A stretch of 64,000 nt of DNA from the NCBI RefSeq assembly GCF_900155685.1, contig NZ_LT732548.1, positions 2,631,019 to 2,695,018 on the forward strand, in the 5' to 3' direction. This DNA comes from Paenibacillus bouchesdurhonensis (lineage in GTDB: Bacteria; Bacillota; Bacilli; Paenibacillales; Paenibacillaceae). The position numbers were made by a program, and so were the translations under genes. Positions 28,291 through 36,254 of the stretch are shown here, piece by piece; position 1 is the stretch's first letter; every line of letters begins with the position of its first letter. A model generated the notes under the pieces. The model was not told the DNA's origin, did no database searches, and worked only from the letters and a program-made list of their open reading frames with translations.

Positions 28291-29043
28291 TTAGAACTGA
28301 CGAGCCAGTTCCTGATAGCTTTGCCTGTTCCACAGGCTCCATGGGGCCTCGTCCGGCGGTAGGGAAGTGATATGAATCTGCTCCCTCGATACCGGATGAG
28401 GGAAGCCGACATACAGCGACCACAGAGCGATCTGCTGGCCGGGCTTGTTGAAGGCCTGTCCGTACTTCTGGTCGCCGTATAGCGGGCAGCCGATATGGCT
28501 GAGCTGCACCCGGATTTGGTGGGGGCGGCCGGTGAGCAGGGTAACCTGGATCAGCGTCAGATTGTCGCCTGCGGCTGTCCCAATGACCTCATAATCGAGA
28601 ATGGCCTCTTTGCCGCCAGGCGTTCCCTTGGCAACGACGGAGACGGTATTGGTGCGTTCGTTTTTTAGAAGCGTGTTCGTAAGGCGGCCCTGCCGCTTCG
28701 AAGGCAGCCCATGCACGATGGCAAGGTAAGTCTTGTCGAATCTGCGGCTGCGGACGGCCTCGGATAACCGAGAGGCGGCCTTGGATGTCTTTGCAAAGAT
28801 CATCGCGCCGCCGACAGGCCGATCCAGCCGATGGACGAGCCCCAAATACACATTGCCCGGCTTCTGGTAACGTTCCTTGATATCCTCCTTCAGCAAGGAC
28901 AGCAGGTCAGGATCGCCGCTCGCATCCCCTTGGGTAGGGATGTTAACCGGCTTAACGATCCCCAATAGATGGTTATCCTCGTATAAAATATCGAAATCTG
29001 ATTCGCTCGCGTTTCGGCCCCCGACGTTGTTGTTCGCAGTCAT
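28291..29043 (-). CDS. RluA-family pseudouridine synthase
   Basis: This 250-residue RNA pseudouridine synthase has the catalytic Asp74 in HRLDRPVGG, the ILDYEV strand and the RPHQIRVQL motif near the C-terminus. There is no S4 RNA-binding domain, so it is a short form. It isomerises specific uridines in rRNA or tRNA; the target cannot be inferred. It starts 3 bases after the methyltransferase stop, with GGAGGAATG upstream, so both form one minus-strand operon of RNA-modification type genes. Confidence 0.92.
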   Translation of the reverse strand: MTANNNVGGRNASESDFDILYEDNHLLGIVKPVNIPTQGDASGDPDLLSLLKEDIKERYQKPGNVYLGLVHRLDRPVGGAMIFAKTSKAASRLSEAVRSRRFDKTYLAIVHGLPSKRQGRLTNTLLKNERTNTVSVVAKGTPGGKEAILDYEVIGTAAGDNLTLIQVTLLTGRPHQIRVQLSHIGCPLYGDQKYGQAFNKPGQQIALWSLYVGFPHPVSREQIHITSLPPDEAPWSLWNRQSYQELARQF

Positions 29044-29046
29044 GAA

Positions 29047-29910
29047 TCATTCCTCCCAGCGGCCGAGGATCCCGCAAGGAAGATTCAGTCCGGAATTCGT
29101 AATTGGCAGGCCGATTTCGCCGGCAGAGATGCTGCCTCCGTAGCGCTTCTTAACGGTCATCGACAGGATGTTATGAAGCACGGTTGGAGAGATGCCTGTT
29201 GTGTAGGAATTGATTAGGAAGAAGAGCGGGTTGTCCGACAGAATGGACACACACGACTCTACGAATGGATACAAGCTTGTCTCCAGCTTCCACATTTCGC
29301 CGCCAGGTCCACGTCCATAGGAAGGGGGATCCATAATGATGGCATCATAGCGATTGCCGCGCCGCTGCTCACGCTGGACGAATTTGAATACGTCATCCGT
29401 AATGTAGCGTATCGGCCGATCGGCAAGTCCGGACAAGGCCGCGTTCTCCTTGGCCCACGACACCATTCCTTTAGCAGCATCAACGTGCACAACGGATGCG
29501 CCGGCGGAAGCAGCTGCAACAGTAGCTCCCCCCGTATAGGCAAACAAGTTCAGCACCTGGATTTTGCGGCCAGCACGCGATATTTTGTCCATCATCCAGC
29601 TCCAGTTCGCTGCTTGCTCTGGGAAAAGACCGGTGTGCTTGAAGCTCGTAGGCCGAATATAAAACTTAAGCTGCTCGTACGAGATCGTCCAACGCTCCGG
29701 GATTTGCTTCTTCATCTCCCATTGTCCGCCGCCTGAGGAGCTTCGGTGGTAATGGCCGTGTACATTTCTCCACTGTTGGGATTCGTGCTGAATCGGCCAA
29801 ATAATTTGCGGATCGGGACGGCGCAGAATGATATCTCCCCAGCGCTCCAGTTTCTCCCCGCCTCCCGCATCAATGATTTCGTAGTCCTGCCAGTTGTTTG
29901 CTACATGCAT
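29047..29910 (-). CDS. Class I SAM-dependent methyltransferase (RlmI/RlmK-like)
   Basis: This 287-residue methyltransferase has motif I LFAYTGGATVAAASAGA, an acidic VHVDAAKG loop for SAM ribose, and motif IV MDPPSYGRG. DPPxYG together with pairing to an RluA enzyme fits a 23S rRNA methyltransferase. It lacks the PUA domain of RlmI, so the exact target is uncertain. The start ATG follows a weak ribosome site (AGGATGG). It is the first gene of a two-gene minus-strand operon. Confidence 0.88.
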   Translation of the reverse strand: MHVANNWQDYEIIDAGGGEKLERWGDIILRRPDPQIIWPIQHESQQWRNVHGHYHRSSSGGGQWEMKKQIPERWTISYEQLKFYIRPTSFKHTGLFPEQAANWSWMMDKISRAGRKIQVLNLFAYTGGATVAAASAGASVVHVDAAKGMVSWAKENAALSGLADRPIRYITDDVFKFVQREQRRGNRYDAIIMDPPSYGRGPGGEMWKLETSLYPFVESCVSILSDNPLFFLINSYTTGISPTVLHNILSMTVKKRYGGSISAGEIGLPITNSGLNLPCGILGRWEE

Positions 29911-30291
29911 TAGTTAATCCATCCTTCCGATATCCTCTAAAAAATCATCGTTAAAACTATCAAATGAAAACGGACAAGCCGCCTCACATCGCGTTATTTA
30001 CGCTGCAAACCTTCGGATGTTATTGTACCTCATTATTCCATACCCATGCTACCCAGTTGTAGAACAAGTATGCTTTGAACACGCTTGAACAATGTTATTG
30101 TTATAAAATGTGAAGTTTTCTTTAAACTTTGTGTATCAAAAGTGACTGATGCTGGTGTGGAATCATTGTTTCATACGGAAAATGACTATTTTTATTAACT
30201 TGACAAGTTTATTGCAGCGGGTTAGCTTGGTAAATATTATACTAGAGAATTAATGGCTGGTCGGAGTTTAGTATGGCAGGGAGGCTTTTAA
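29911..30291. other. Non-coding gap between divergent genes
   Basis: This 381-base AT-rich stretch has no convincing ORF. It must hold promoters for the minus-strand methyltransferase operon and the plus-strand ATPase. A TTGACA at 30200 has no -10 at proper distance. Apart from the promoter listed separately I see no conserved RNA structure. Confidence 0.6.
30212..30240 (+). promoter_or_regulatory. Putative promoter of the YlmA-like ATPase gene
   Basis: TTGCAG (30212-30217) and TATTAT (30235-30240) have 17-base spacing, 52 bases before the start codon. Confidence 0.4.
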
Positions 30292-31098
30292 ATGAATGAA
30301 GTGAATCGATCTGCTCATCAGAATCAAGTGATTGAGATGCATGATGTAAGCTGGCGGCGTGACGGGAAAACCGTGCTCAAGGCGATAGATTGGCAGATAG
30401 CCGAGGGTGAGAATTGGGCTTTGTTCGGGCTGAACGGCTCCGGCAAAACCACGCTGTTAAACATGCTGAATGGATACATTTGGCCCACGACAGGCACCGT
30501 TTCCGTGCTAGGGCATAAATATGGTGAAGTGGATGTTAGGGAAATGCGCAAATCGATCGGTTGGGTTAGTTCATCCCTGCAGCAAAGACTGCATGGGTCT
30601 GAGAAGGTACAGGATTTGGTTGTAAGCGGCAAGTTTGCCTCAATCGGTCTATATGAGAAGCCGAGCAGTGAGGATTTTGATCGTGCTGAAATGTTAATGC
30701 ATCAGCTGAGATGCGATCATTTATTGGGTCGTATGTATCAGACATGCTCGCAGGGCGAACAGCAGAAGCTGCTGATTGCCCGTGCACTGATGGCGCAGCC
30801 AAAGCTGCTTATTCTGGACGAAGCCGCCAACGGCCTTGATTTCATATCAAAGGAAGGGCTGCTGGACAGTATTCAGGAACTGGCGCTGGACAAAGAAGCT
30901 CCTCACATGATTTATGTGACTCATCATACCGAGGAAATCGTTCCGGCTTTTGCGAAGACGCTGTTGCTTCGGCGCGGCGAAGTATTTATGCAGGGGGATA
31001 CGACAGAAATGTTCAGCGGGGAAATCCTTTCTGATTTCTTTGAGATGCCAGTGGATGTCAGCTGGAGGAATGATAGGGCTTGGTTATCCAAAAGATAA
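30292..31098 (+). CDS. Stand-alone ABC ATPase (YlmA-like)
   Basis: This 268-residue single ABC domain has Walker A GLNGSGKTT (about 45-53), an altered signature CSQGEQQ and Walker B LILDEAANGLD with the catalytic Glu. It resembles Bacillus YlmA and the ModF-like group, which occur without an adjacent permease. No membrane component is nearby, so it may serve a remote permease or a non-transport role. The start has GGGAGGC ten bases upstream. The next gene (SPFH protein) is 108 bases downstream on the same strand, and no clear terminator lies between them. Confidence 0.85.
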   Translation: MNEVNRSAHQNQVIEMHDVSWRRDGKTVLKAIDWQIAEGENWALFGLNGSGKTTLLNMLNGYIWPTTGTVSVLGHKYGEVDVREMRKSIGWVSSSLQQRLHGSEKVQDLVVSGKFASIGLYEKPSSEDFDRAEMLMHQLRCDHLLGRMYQTCSQGEQQKLLIARALMAQPKLLILDEAANGLDFISKEGLLDSIQELALDKEAPHMIYVTHHTEEIVPAFAKTLLLRRGEVFMQGDTTEMFSGEILSDFFEMPVDVSWRNDRAWLSKR

Positions 31099-31206
31099 AT
31101 ATATGCAATTCCATTAAATTGTTACCTTTTGCGATGTGGTGCGTATTACAAAGAAACGACGCCAAGTTAGCCGGCGAACGCTATATACATGTGGAGGGGA
31201 TCTTAA

Positions 31207-32046
31207 ATGGAAGCAGTACCAAACAAACCGAAGAAAAACCCAGGATACCGGGGAGCCATTGCAGTCGTAGTCATCGTGATATTAGCTATAGTGGGTATGA
31301 ATAGTGTAACGCAGGTTCAATATGGTCATGTTGGATTGTATAAAACTTTTGGCAAGCTGAACGATAACGTGCTTGCGCCTGGGATACATTTGAAGGTTCC
31401 TTTTATTCAAACTGTAATTCAAGTCAATACTCAGGTAACGAAAGCGGAAACAGACACGACTGCATCCTCCAAGGATTTACAGCCTGTATCCACCCATGTC
31501 GTTGTGAACTATTCCGTAAATAAAGAGGCTGCCTTCAATCTGATGAACAACGTCGGCGGCAATTATGATTCCGTTATTATTAATCCTGCTGTACAAGAAG
31601 TGGTGAAGGAAGTCACCGCACGTTATCCCGCTGAGGATTTGATTGCAAAGCGTGACGTCGTAGCTGGGGAAATCAGCGAGCATTTAACCACAAGAATGGC
31701 GAAATATGATTTGATCGTGAATGAAATCAACATCGTTAATTTCAAATTCTCCGAGGCGTTTGACACCTCCATCGAAGCGAAGCAGGTTGCTCAGCAGCAG
31801 GCGTTGAAGGCGGAAAATGATCTGAAGCGGATCGAAATCGAAGCGAAGCAAAAAATCGCACAGGCCCAAGCCGAGGCAGAATCCCTCAAGCTGAAAAAGC
31901 AGGAAGTTACGCCAGAGCTCGTGCAATTGAAGCAAATCGAGGTACAAGAGAAGGCGCTGGAAAAATGGGACGGACGTCTTCCGTCCGTGACTGGTGGGGC
32001 AACTCCGTTCATCGACATTCAGTCTTTCACAAATCAGCAGCAATAA
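31207..32046 (+). CDS. Prohibitin-like SPFH-domain membrane protein
   Basis: This 279-residue protein has one N-terminal helix (about 18-36), an SPFH/band-7 domain (about 37-195) and a C-terminal Ala/Glu/Gln-rich coiled coil (EAKQVAQQQALKAENDLKRIE and onward), the layout of prohibitin. Such proteins form ring-like oligomers that organise membrane microdomains and can restrain proteases. The bacterial role is not established. The start has GGAGGGG eight bases upstream, and a strong terminator follows. Confidence 0.92.
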   Translation: MEAVPNKPKKNPGYRGAIAVVVIVILAIVGMNSVTQVQYGHVGLYKTFGKLNDNVLAPGIHLKVPFIQTVIQVNTQVTKAETDTTASSKDLQPVSTHVVVNYSVNKEAAFNLMNNVGGNYDSVIINPAVQEVVKEVTARYPAEDLIAKRDVVAGEISEHLTTRMAKYDLIVNEINIVNFKFSEAFDTSIEAKQVAQQQALKAENDLKRIEIEAKQKIAQAQAEAESLKLKKQEVTPELVQLKQIEVQEKALEKWDGRLPSVTGGATPFIDIQSFTNQQQ

Positions 32047-32068
32047 ATAGGAATGACAATGTGCTACT

Positions 32069-32099
32069 AAACCGTCAAGCGTCGGCTTGACGGTTTTTC
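32069..32099 (+). terminator. Terminator after the prohibitin-like gene
   Basis: ACCGTCAAGC pairs with GCTTGACGGT over a 4-base loop and is followed by a T run. Confidence 0.92.
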
Positions 32100-32253
32100 T
32101 TGTTGCAGGCTAAAGCCAGGAGGTTTAATTGGCGGGCCGCTATGTCGAAATGTGGTGAAAAATAACGAAAAATATATTGCCAGATTGCTAGATTTCTTAT
32201 ATCCTCCCTAATAGGTCTAAAGAATGATATTACATGTTGCGGGGGAAAGTTGG

Positions 32254-33681
32254 ATGAACAGTCATAGCGGCATCAGCAGAAAGTTATGGCTTCCAGTCGT
32301 TGTAGTATTTCTATCAGTTACTATGCTTAGTTCTATCGCTAGTGCGAGCAGTGGCGGCATCGTGAAAAACGATGCGGTGATGAGTTATGAGAAGATGACC
32401 TCGTACATTGCCGAGCTGGCGGAACGTTATCCAGAAATCATAGAGTATCACTCTATTGGCAAGACGCCTTATGGCCGAGAGATTTGGGCAGTGAGAATGG
32501 GGCAGGGCGAAGCAACCATTTTTATTAACGGGTCGCATCATGCTAGGGAATGGTTGACCACGACATTAAATATGCAGATGATCGAGTATTATGCCCAGGC
32601 GTATCGGGCAGGCACGAACATCGAGGGGTACGATGTCCGAAAAGTGCTCAATGAAACGACGATCTGGTTCGTGCCCATGGTTAATCCGGACGGGGTTACG
32701 CTCCAACAGTCTGGTCTAAAGGCATTTCCGGAGAATTCAAGAAATGCTCTGCTTCAAATGAATAGAGGCAGTAAAGACTTTAAACGCTGGAAAGCCAATG
32801 CACAGGGCATAGATTTGAACCGCCAATATCCTGCGGGATGGAACACGATACATAATAATGCGCCAGGGCCGAACTGGATGAATTACAAAGGGACAAAGCC
32901 GCTGCAAACGAAGGAAAATCAAAGTCTAGTAGATTTTACCTACTCCATTAATCCGGAAATCGCTATATCCTATCATTCGGCAGGAAGAATTCTATATTGG
33001 AACTATATGAATAATCCTGCTAATTTGGCTCGGGATCAAAAGCTCGCTAATACTTTTTCCACTATGACGGGGTATAGCTTGGTTCAGCCTGTGAGTACCT
33101 CTTCCGGGGGAGGATATACAGATTGGTTCATCAGCACATTTGGCCGGCCCGCATTTACACCAGAGATTGGAATTAAGACAGGGGAATCGCATTTGCCGCT
33201 TTCTGCGTTTGCTGAAGAATGGAGGCGCAACAAGGGAGTCGGTCTGTGGCTCGCGGATGAAGGATACCGGCTGTGGCTGAGCAGTAATCGAAACCGGGCG
33301 GAGCAGCCTGTGGAGGAGAGCGATTTCGTGCTTACCGAGGAGCGGGATGTATATGACGAGCCTCATTTTCTGTCCACGGCAAAGGGGAAAGTAAGTCCAC
33401 AAACGTTACAAGCGATTGCTAAAGTGGGTCATTGGTATAAAATTCAGGCTAGTGACGGTTTGGGCTGGATCTATGAACCCTATCCGCTGCTCGGTAGCGA
33501 AACCGAAGTGAACGAAACTCTTGAGCTTAAGCAGGTTACCGTTTTTTATGAGAAGCCTTTGAATCGGACGACGGAGAAGGGCAGACTCGCTCCGATGACT
33601 GTACAGGCAAGCAAAAAGTGGGGGGAATGGTATTTGGTATTAACTCCGATAGGAGAATACTGGATTGAATGGGATAACTAA
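32254..33681 (+). CDS. Secreted M14-family zinc carboxypeptidase with two SH3-like repeats
   Basis: This 475-residue exported peptidase has a signal peptide (about residues 10-31) and an M14 domain (about 42-345). Zinc ligands are His96 and Glu99 in HAREW and a later His in ISYHSAG. The catalytic Glu lies in TPEIG and the substrate Arg in DLNRQYP. The M14 type with HxRE is found in gamma-D-glutamyl diamino-acid peptidases acting on peptidoglycan stem peptides. The last ~110 residues hold two repeats (YDEPHFLSTAKGKV... and YEKPLNRTTEKGRL..., each ending in a W-Y-x-I/V pair) that look like SH3-type wall-binding modules. The ATG at 32254 has GGGGGAA upstream; an upstream in-frame ATG at 32224 lacks a site. 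Confidence 0.9.
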   Translation: MNSHSGISRKLWLPVVVVFLSVTMLSSIASASSGGIVKNDAVMSYEKMTSYIAELAERYPEIIEYHSIGKTPYGREIWAVRMGQGEATIFINGSHHAREWLTTTLNMQMIEYYAQAYRAGTNIEGYDVRKVLNETTIWFVPMVNPDGVTLQQSGLKAFPENSRNALLQMNRGSKDFKRWKANAQGIDLNRQYPAGWNTIHNNAPGPNWMNYKGTKPLQTKENQSLVDFTYSINPEIAISYHSAGRILYWNYMNNPANLARDQKLANTFSTMTGYSLVQPVSTSSGGGYTDWFISTFGRPAFTPEIGIKTGESHLPLSAFAEEWRRNKGVGLWLADEGYRLWLSSNRNRAEQPVEESDFVLTEERDVYDEPHFLSTAKGKVSPQTLQAIAKVGHWYKIQASDGLGWIYEPYPLLGSETEVNETLELKQVTVFYEKPLNRTTEKGRLAPMTVQASKKWGEWYLVLTPIGEYWIEWDN

Positions 33682-33703
33682 TATCGTTGGACTATGCGAA
33701 GGA

Positions 33704-33738
33704 AACAAGGAATGCCTAGGCATTCCTTGTTCTGTTTT
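33704..33738. terminator. Palindromic terminator that contains the gerB-like stop codon
   Basis: The perfect 28-base palindrome at 33704-33731 (AACAAGGAATGCC arms) is followed by CTGTTTTT, so it terminates the carboxypeptidase transcript. The stop codon of the convergent GerB-type gene (33716-33718) lies inside it. Confidence 0.8.
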
Positions 33739-34813
33739 TACGGGATTTGATGCCGTTCGTAATCCAGTAAATCGTTGGAATTACAAACACTGTGAAGAGG
33801 AGAATCGGCGGCAATCCCTGTAAAAGCAGATGATTCAACTCGACCTGGGAGCGGACAAAGATCGGCGATAGAATGCAGGAAAATGCGGTGAATGGAAGGG
33901 CCAGCGATTTGTGATCCGGTAATTTCAGCAACAGGGATATGCAATAGACGGCGATAAATAACATAAAAGAAATTTTAATAAAAAGGCTCGTAAGCCATAA
34001 TACGATCAAAATAGGATCTAAAGTTTCAACGAATGAACTTATCCGCAAGGAGCGAACGAGATCCAGATCGGGATAGGTTAGGTTGGCTGCCAAATCCGGG
34101 CCAAGGATCATCAAGGCTGGGAGTAAATGGGACAATATAATGATAATCGAAGAAATCGATGTAATCGCAATCGTCCTGTATACTTTCTTTGGCGATTTAA
34201 TATATGGCATGATTAGGAAGAGGAAAGCAAACTCACCAAAGATGCTGCAGCTGTTATATATGCCTATGCCAACATGCCTGAGGCTTAATTGGTTAAAAAA
34301 AGCCGGCAGCATTTCTATTTGTATGGCTTGCGACACCAAAAAAGGGACGGCGATAAAGGCCAGCATGCTAATAAGTAAAATACCTAAGGACGCTCTGAAA
34401 ATTGTGATGATGCCTGATCGAACTCCATAAGAGACGCAAATTCCGAATAGCAGCGCTACTACCCATGGTGGTGTTCCGGGCAAGTATACTTGAATGAGAA
34501 AGTCTTCAAGCTCTCGAAAGTTGATCGAGGCGAGCAAAAGATTGATTATGGCTACTAAGCCGACAAAAATCGTATGGGGCACTTTTCCTACAATGCTGCC
34601 ACCATATTCAATAATCGTTTCATTAGGACGGGACACGGTGACTTTATACGCGGGGTAAAGCAAAACGATGCTTAACAGTCCCCCTGCTATTAAGCTAACA
34701 GGAGTGGAAAAGTGGCTTTTCTGGATGAACAGGCCCATCATGAAAGCGAGTGTCACCGTAAATATATACAAACTATACATCGCAAATATTTGCAGATGAG
34801 TTACTTTTTGCAT
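33716..34813 (-). CDS. Spore germinant receptor, B-type permease subunit (GerAB/GerKB family)
   Basis: This 365-residue integral membrane protein of the APC/GerAB family has about ten hydrophobic segments, the usual length for the B subunit, which binds the germinant in the spore inner membrane. The ATG at 34813 is preferred because GGGAGG lies seven bases upstream; an in-frame start at 34831 has none. It is the last gene of a four-gene minus-strand operon (A, C, small protein, B). The order A-C-B with an intervening small membrane protein is seen in other ger operons. The nutrient recognised cannot be predicted. Confidence 0.92.
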   Translation of the reverse strand: MQKVTHLQIFAMYSLYIFTVTLAFMMGLFIQKSHFSTPVSLIAGGLLSIVLLYPAYKVTVSRPNETIIEYGGSIVGKVPHTIFVGLVAIINLLLASINFRELEDFLIQVYLPGTPPWVVALLFGICVSYGVRSGIITIFRASLGILLISMLAFIAVPFLVSQAIQIEMLPAFFNQLSLRHVGIGIYNSCSIFGEFAFLFLIMPYIKSPKKVYRTIAITSISSIIIILSHLLPALMILGPDLAANLTYPDLDLVRSLRISSFVETLDPILIVLWLTSLFIKISFMLFIAVYCISLLLKLPDHKSLALPFTAFSCILSPIFVRSQVELNHLLLQGLPPILLFTVFVIPTIYWITNGIKSRKNRTRNA

Positions 34814-34843
34814 ATGTATTCCTCCCTTCAAGGATGAACTTTG

Positions 34844-35056
34844 TTACAGCCATCTGCCTAAAAAGCGATAGAGTCCATTCAAGGCTAATTCTAGATTATA
34901 TTTGTCCCTTACCAGGTGCTGAGCTTCTAGAATGATGAGCAAAATGATATTAACGGTAACGAGCTTCCACAGCTTGGATGTTCCATCATGGCGCTTGCGC
35001 CAATCTGCCCATTCAAACCAAGTGATGAGAACGAAAATGAGGGCAATGATGAACAT
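34844..35056 (-). CDS. Small membrane protein in the ger operon
   Basis: This 70-residue protein has two hydrophobic segments (residues 2-16 and 30-45) and a charged middle (EWADWRKRHDG). It lies between the C and B subunit genes, 11 bases after the GerC stop, with an AGGGGG ribosome site eight bases before its ATG. Small two-helix proteins of this kind (GerD-subunit or 'GerXD' type) accompany some germinant receptors and modulate them. The assignment is by position and topology. Confidence 0.75.
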   Translation of the reverse strand: MFIIALIFVLITWFEWADWRKRHDGTSKLWKLVTVNIILLIILEAQHLVRDKYNLELALNGLYRFLGRWL

Positions 35057-35067
35057 GCGGTGTCCCC

Positions 35068-36252
35068 CTATTCTATTTTGATCGTCTGATAAGCTTCACC
35101 GGTTCGCAGCAGCTTCATGTTTACTACGGATTCGATATCTAAATCCTTGGCATAGAACTCATTCCAGTCGGACTTCATTCCTCGCCAGACCGCAGGGTAT
35201 TTCCAGCTTAAATAATCCTTTAAGTGGAACACGTCGGATCGAGCCTTGCGGGTCAAATTAATTAATTGCATAATTCGGCTTTGAATTTCCCGATCCAGCG
35301 CCTTTTGCAAAAGAATAAGATGTTCTTCGTTTCTGAGATTCAGATTAGAATCCGAGGTTAATACTATTGCGGTACCTTTGGTATGTAATCGAAAATAGGG
35401 TACATCATTTTTGATTCTTGTTTTGAATTTCGTATTGACGTGCTGCACATTAAAAGTGATATCCTTTCCATCGGTAGGCGATTTAATGCCGATCGTCATA
35501 TCCTTGATATTGGAACTGACCAATAAGGCGGAACCCATTTCTTGCTTATTTAGAAGGGGGCTGATTACCCGCCCCCTTTTTAGAATAGCGGCACCATCAA
35601 CGCCAAGCCATTTGTCAGTACTTTCCATTTTGGCCAAAATGGCAGGCTGCTTCCCATAGGTCAGCATAGGTATGAGCACATCTCCAGATTCGTATCTTGC
35701 ACGGAGAACGTCTCTCAACGTGGTATCAATCGTTTGCTTTTGATCAACATATGCTCTTAGAATAACGGAAATAAAACGTTCAAATGTTGTCGGTGTCTCA
35801 ACGAGCTCCAGCACTCTCCCCGGGAATATAAATACGTTGGCACTGATATGAAAGGCGATATGTCTGCTGATGAAATCCAGCACGGGGTCGGTTCCCTGCT
35901 GCGCCAGTTTTTGGCCAAGCACGAGGATCCGGGTTTGCCCAAAGGTAATATCTCTGGATAGATCGCTCTGAATGTCCTGTAAGGCTAACGCCAGGTTTTT
36001 CCCCGTCTTCGTTACATAGGCAAAAGGATTTTTGCCGGCTTGGCCTGATCCTCCAACATCTCCAGGAATCATCCGGTTGGGCAGCGGAAAACCGAGCGTC
36101 AGCTCAAATTGTCCATTATCATTCAAATCAATCATCATCAAATTGGCAAATGCCCGTTCGTTCAGCTCTACGGGTGACCAGCAGCCGCTGATGTTTAAAA
36201 AAACGATGGCAGATAGAATGAGAAGAAACGATCTATTCTTCAGCGTCTTCAC
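35068..36252 (-). CDS. Spore germinant receptor, C-type lipoprotein (Ger(x)C family)
   Basis: This ~394-residue lipoprotein has a signal with lipobox NISGC followed by WSPVELNERAF, the family hallmark. The C-terminal Ger_C domain ends with LKDYLSWKYPAVWRGMKSDWNEF, again typical. It sits on the outer face of the spore inner membrane with the A and B subunits. I place the start at the GTG at 36252, seven bases after GGAGG. The ATG at 36258 overlaps the upstream stop (ATGA) but is only one base from the Shine-Dalgarno, so it is less likely to be used. Confidence 0.9.
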   Translation of the reverse strand: MKTLKNRSFLLILSAIVFLNISGCWSPVELNERAFANLMMIDLNDNGQFELTLGFPLPNRMIPGDVGGSGQAGKNPFAYVTKTGKNLALALQDIQSDLSRDITFGQTRILVLGQKLAQQGTDPVLDFISRHIAFHISANVFIFPGRVLELVETPTTFERFISVILRAYVDQKQTIDTTLRDVLRARYESGDVLIPMLTYGKQPAILAKMESTDKWLGVDGAAILKRGRVISPLLNKQEMGSALLVSSNIKDMTIGIKSPTDGKDITFNVQHVNTKFKTRIKNDVPYFRLHTKGTAIVLTSDSNLNLRNEEHLILLQKALDREIQSRIMQLINLTRKARSDVFHLKDYLSWKYPAVWRGMKSDWNEFYAKDLDIESVVNMKLLRTGEAYQTIKIE

Positions 36253-36254
36253 GC

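Noticed and set aside
30200..30240. TTGACA at 30200 as -35 for the ATPase gene
   Set aside because: The nearest good -10 is 29 bases away; TTGCAG at 30212 has the proper 17-base spacing.
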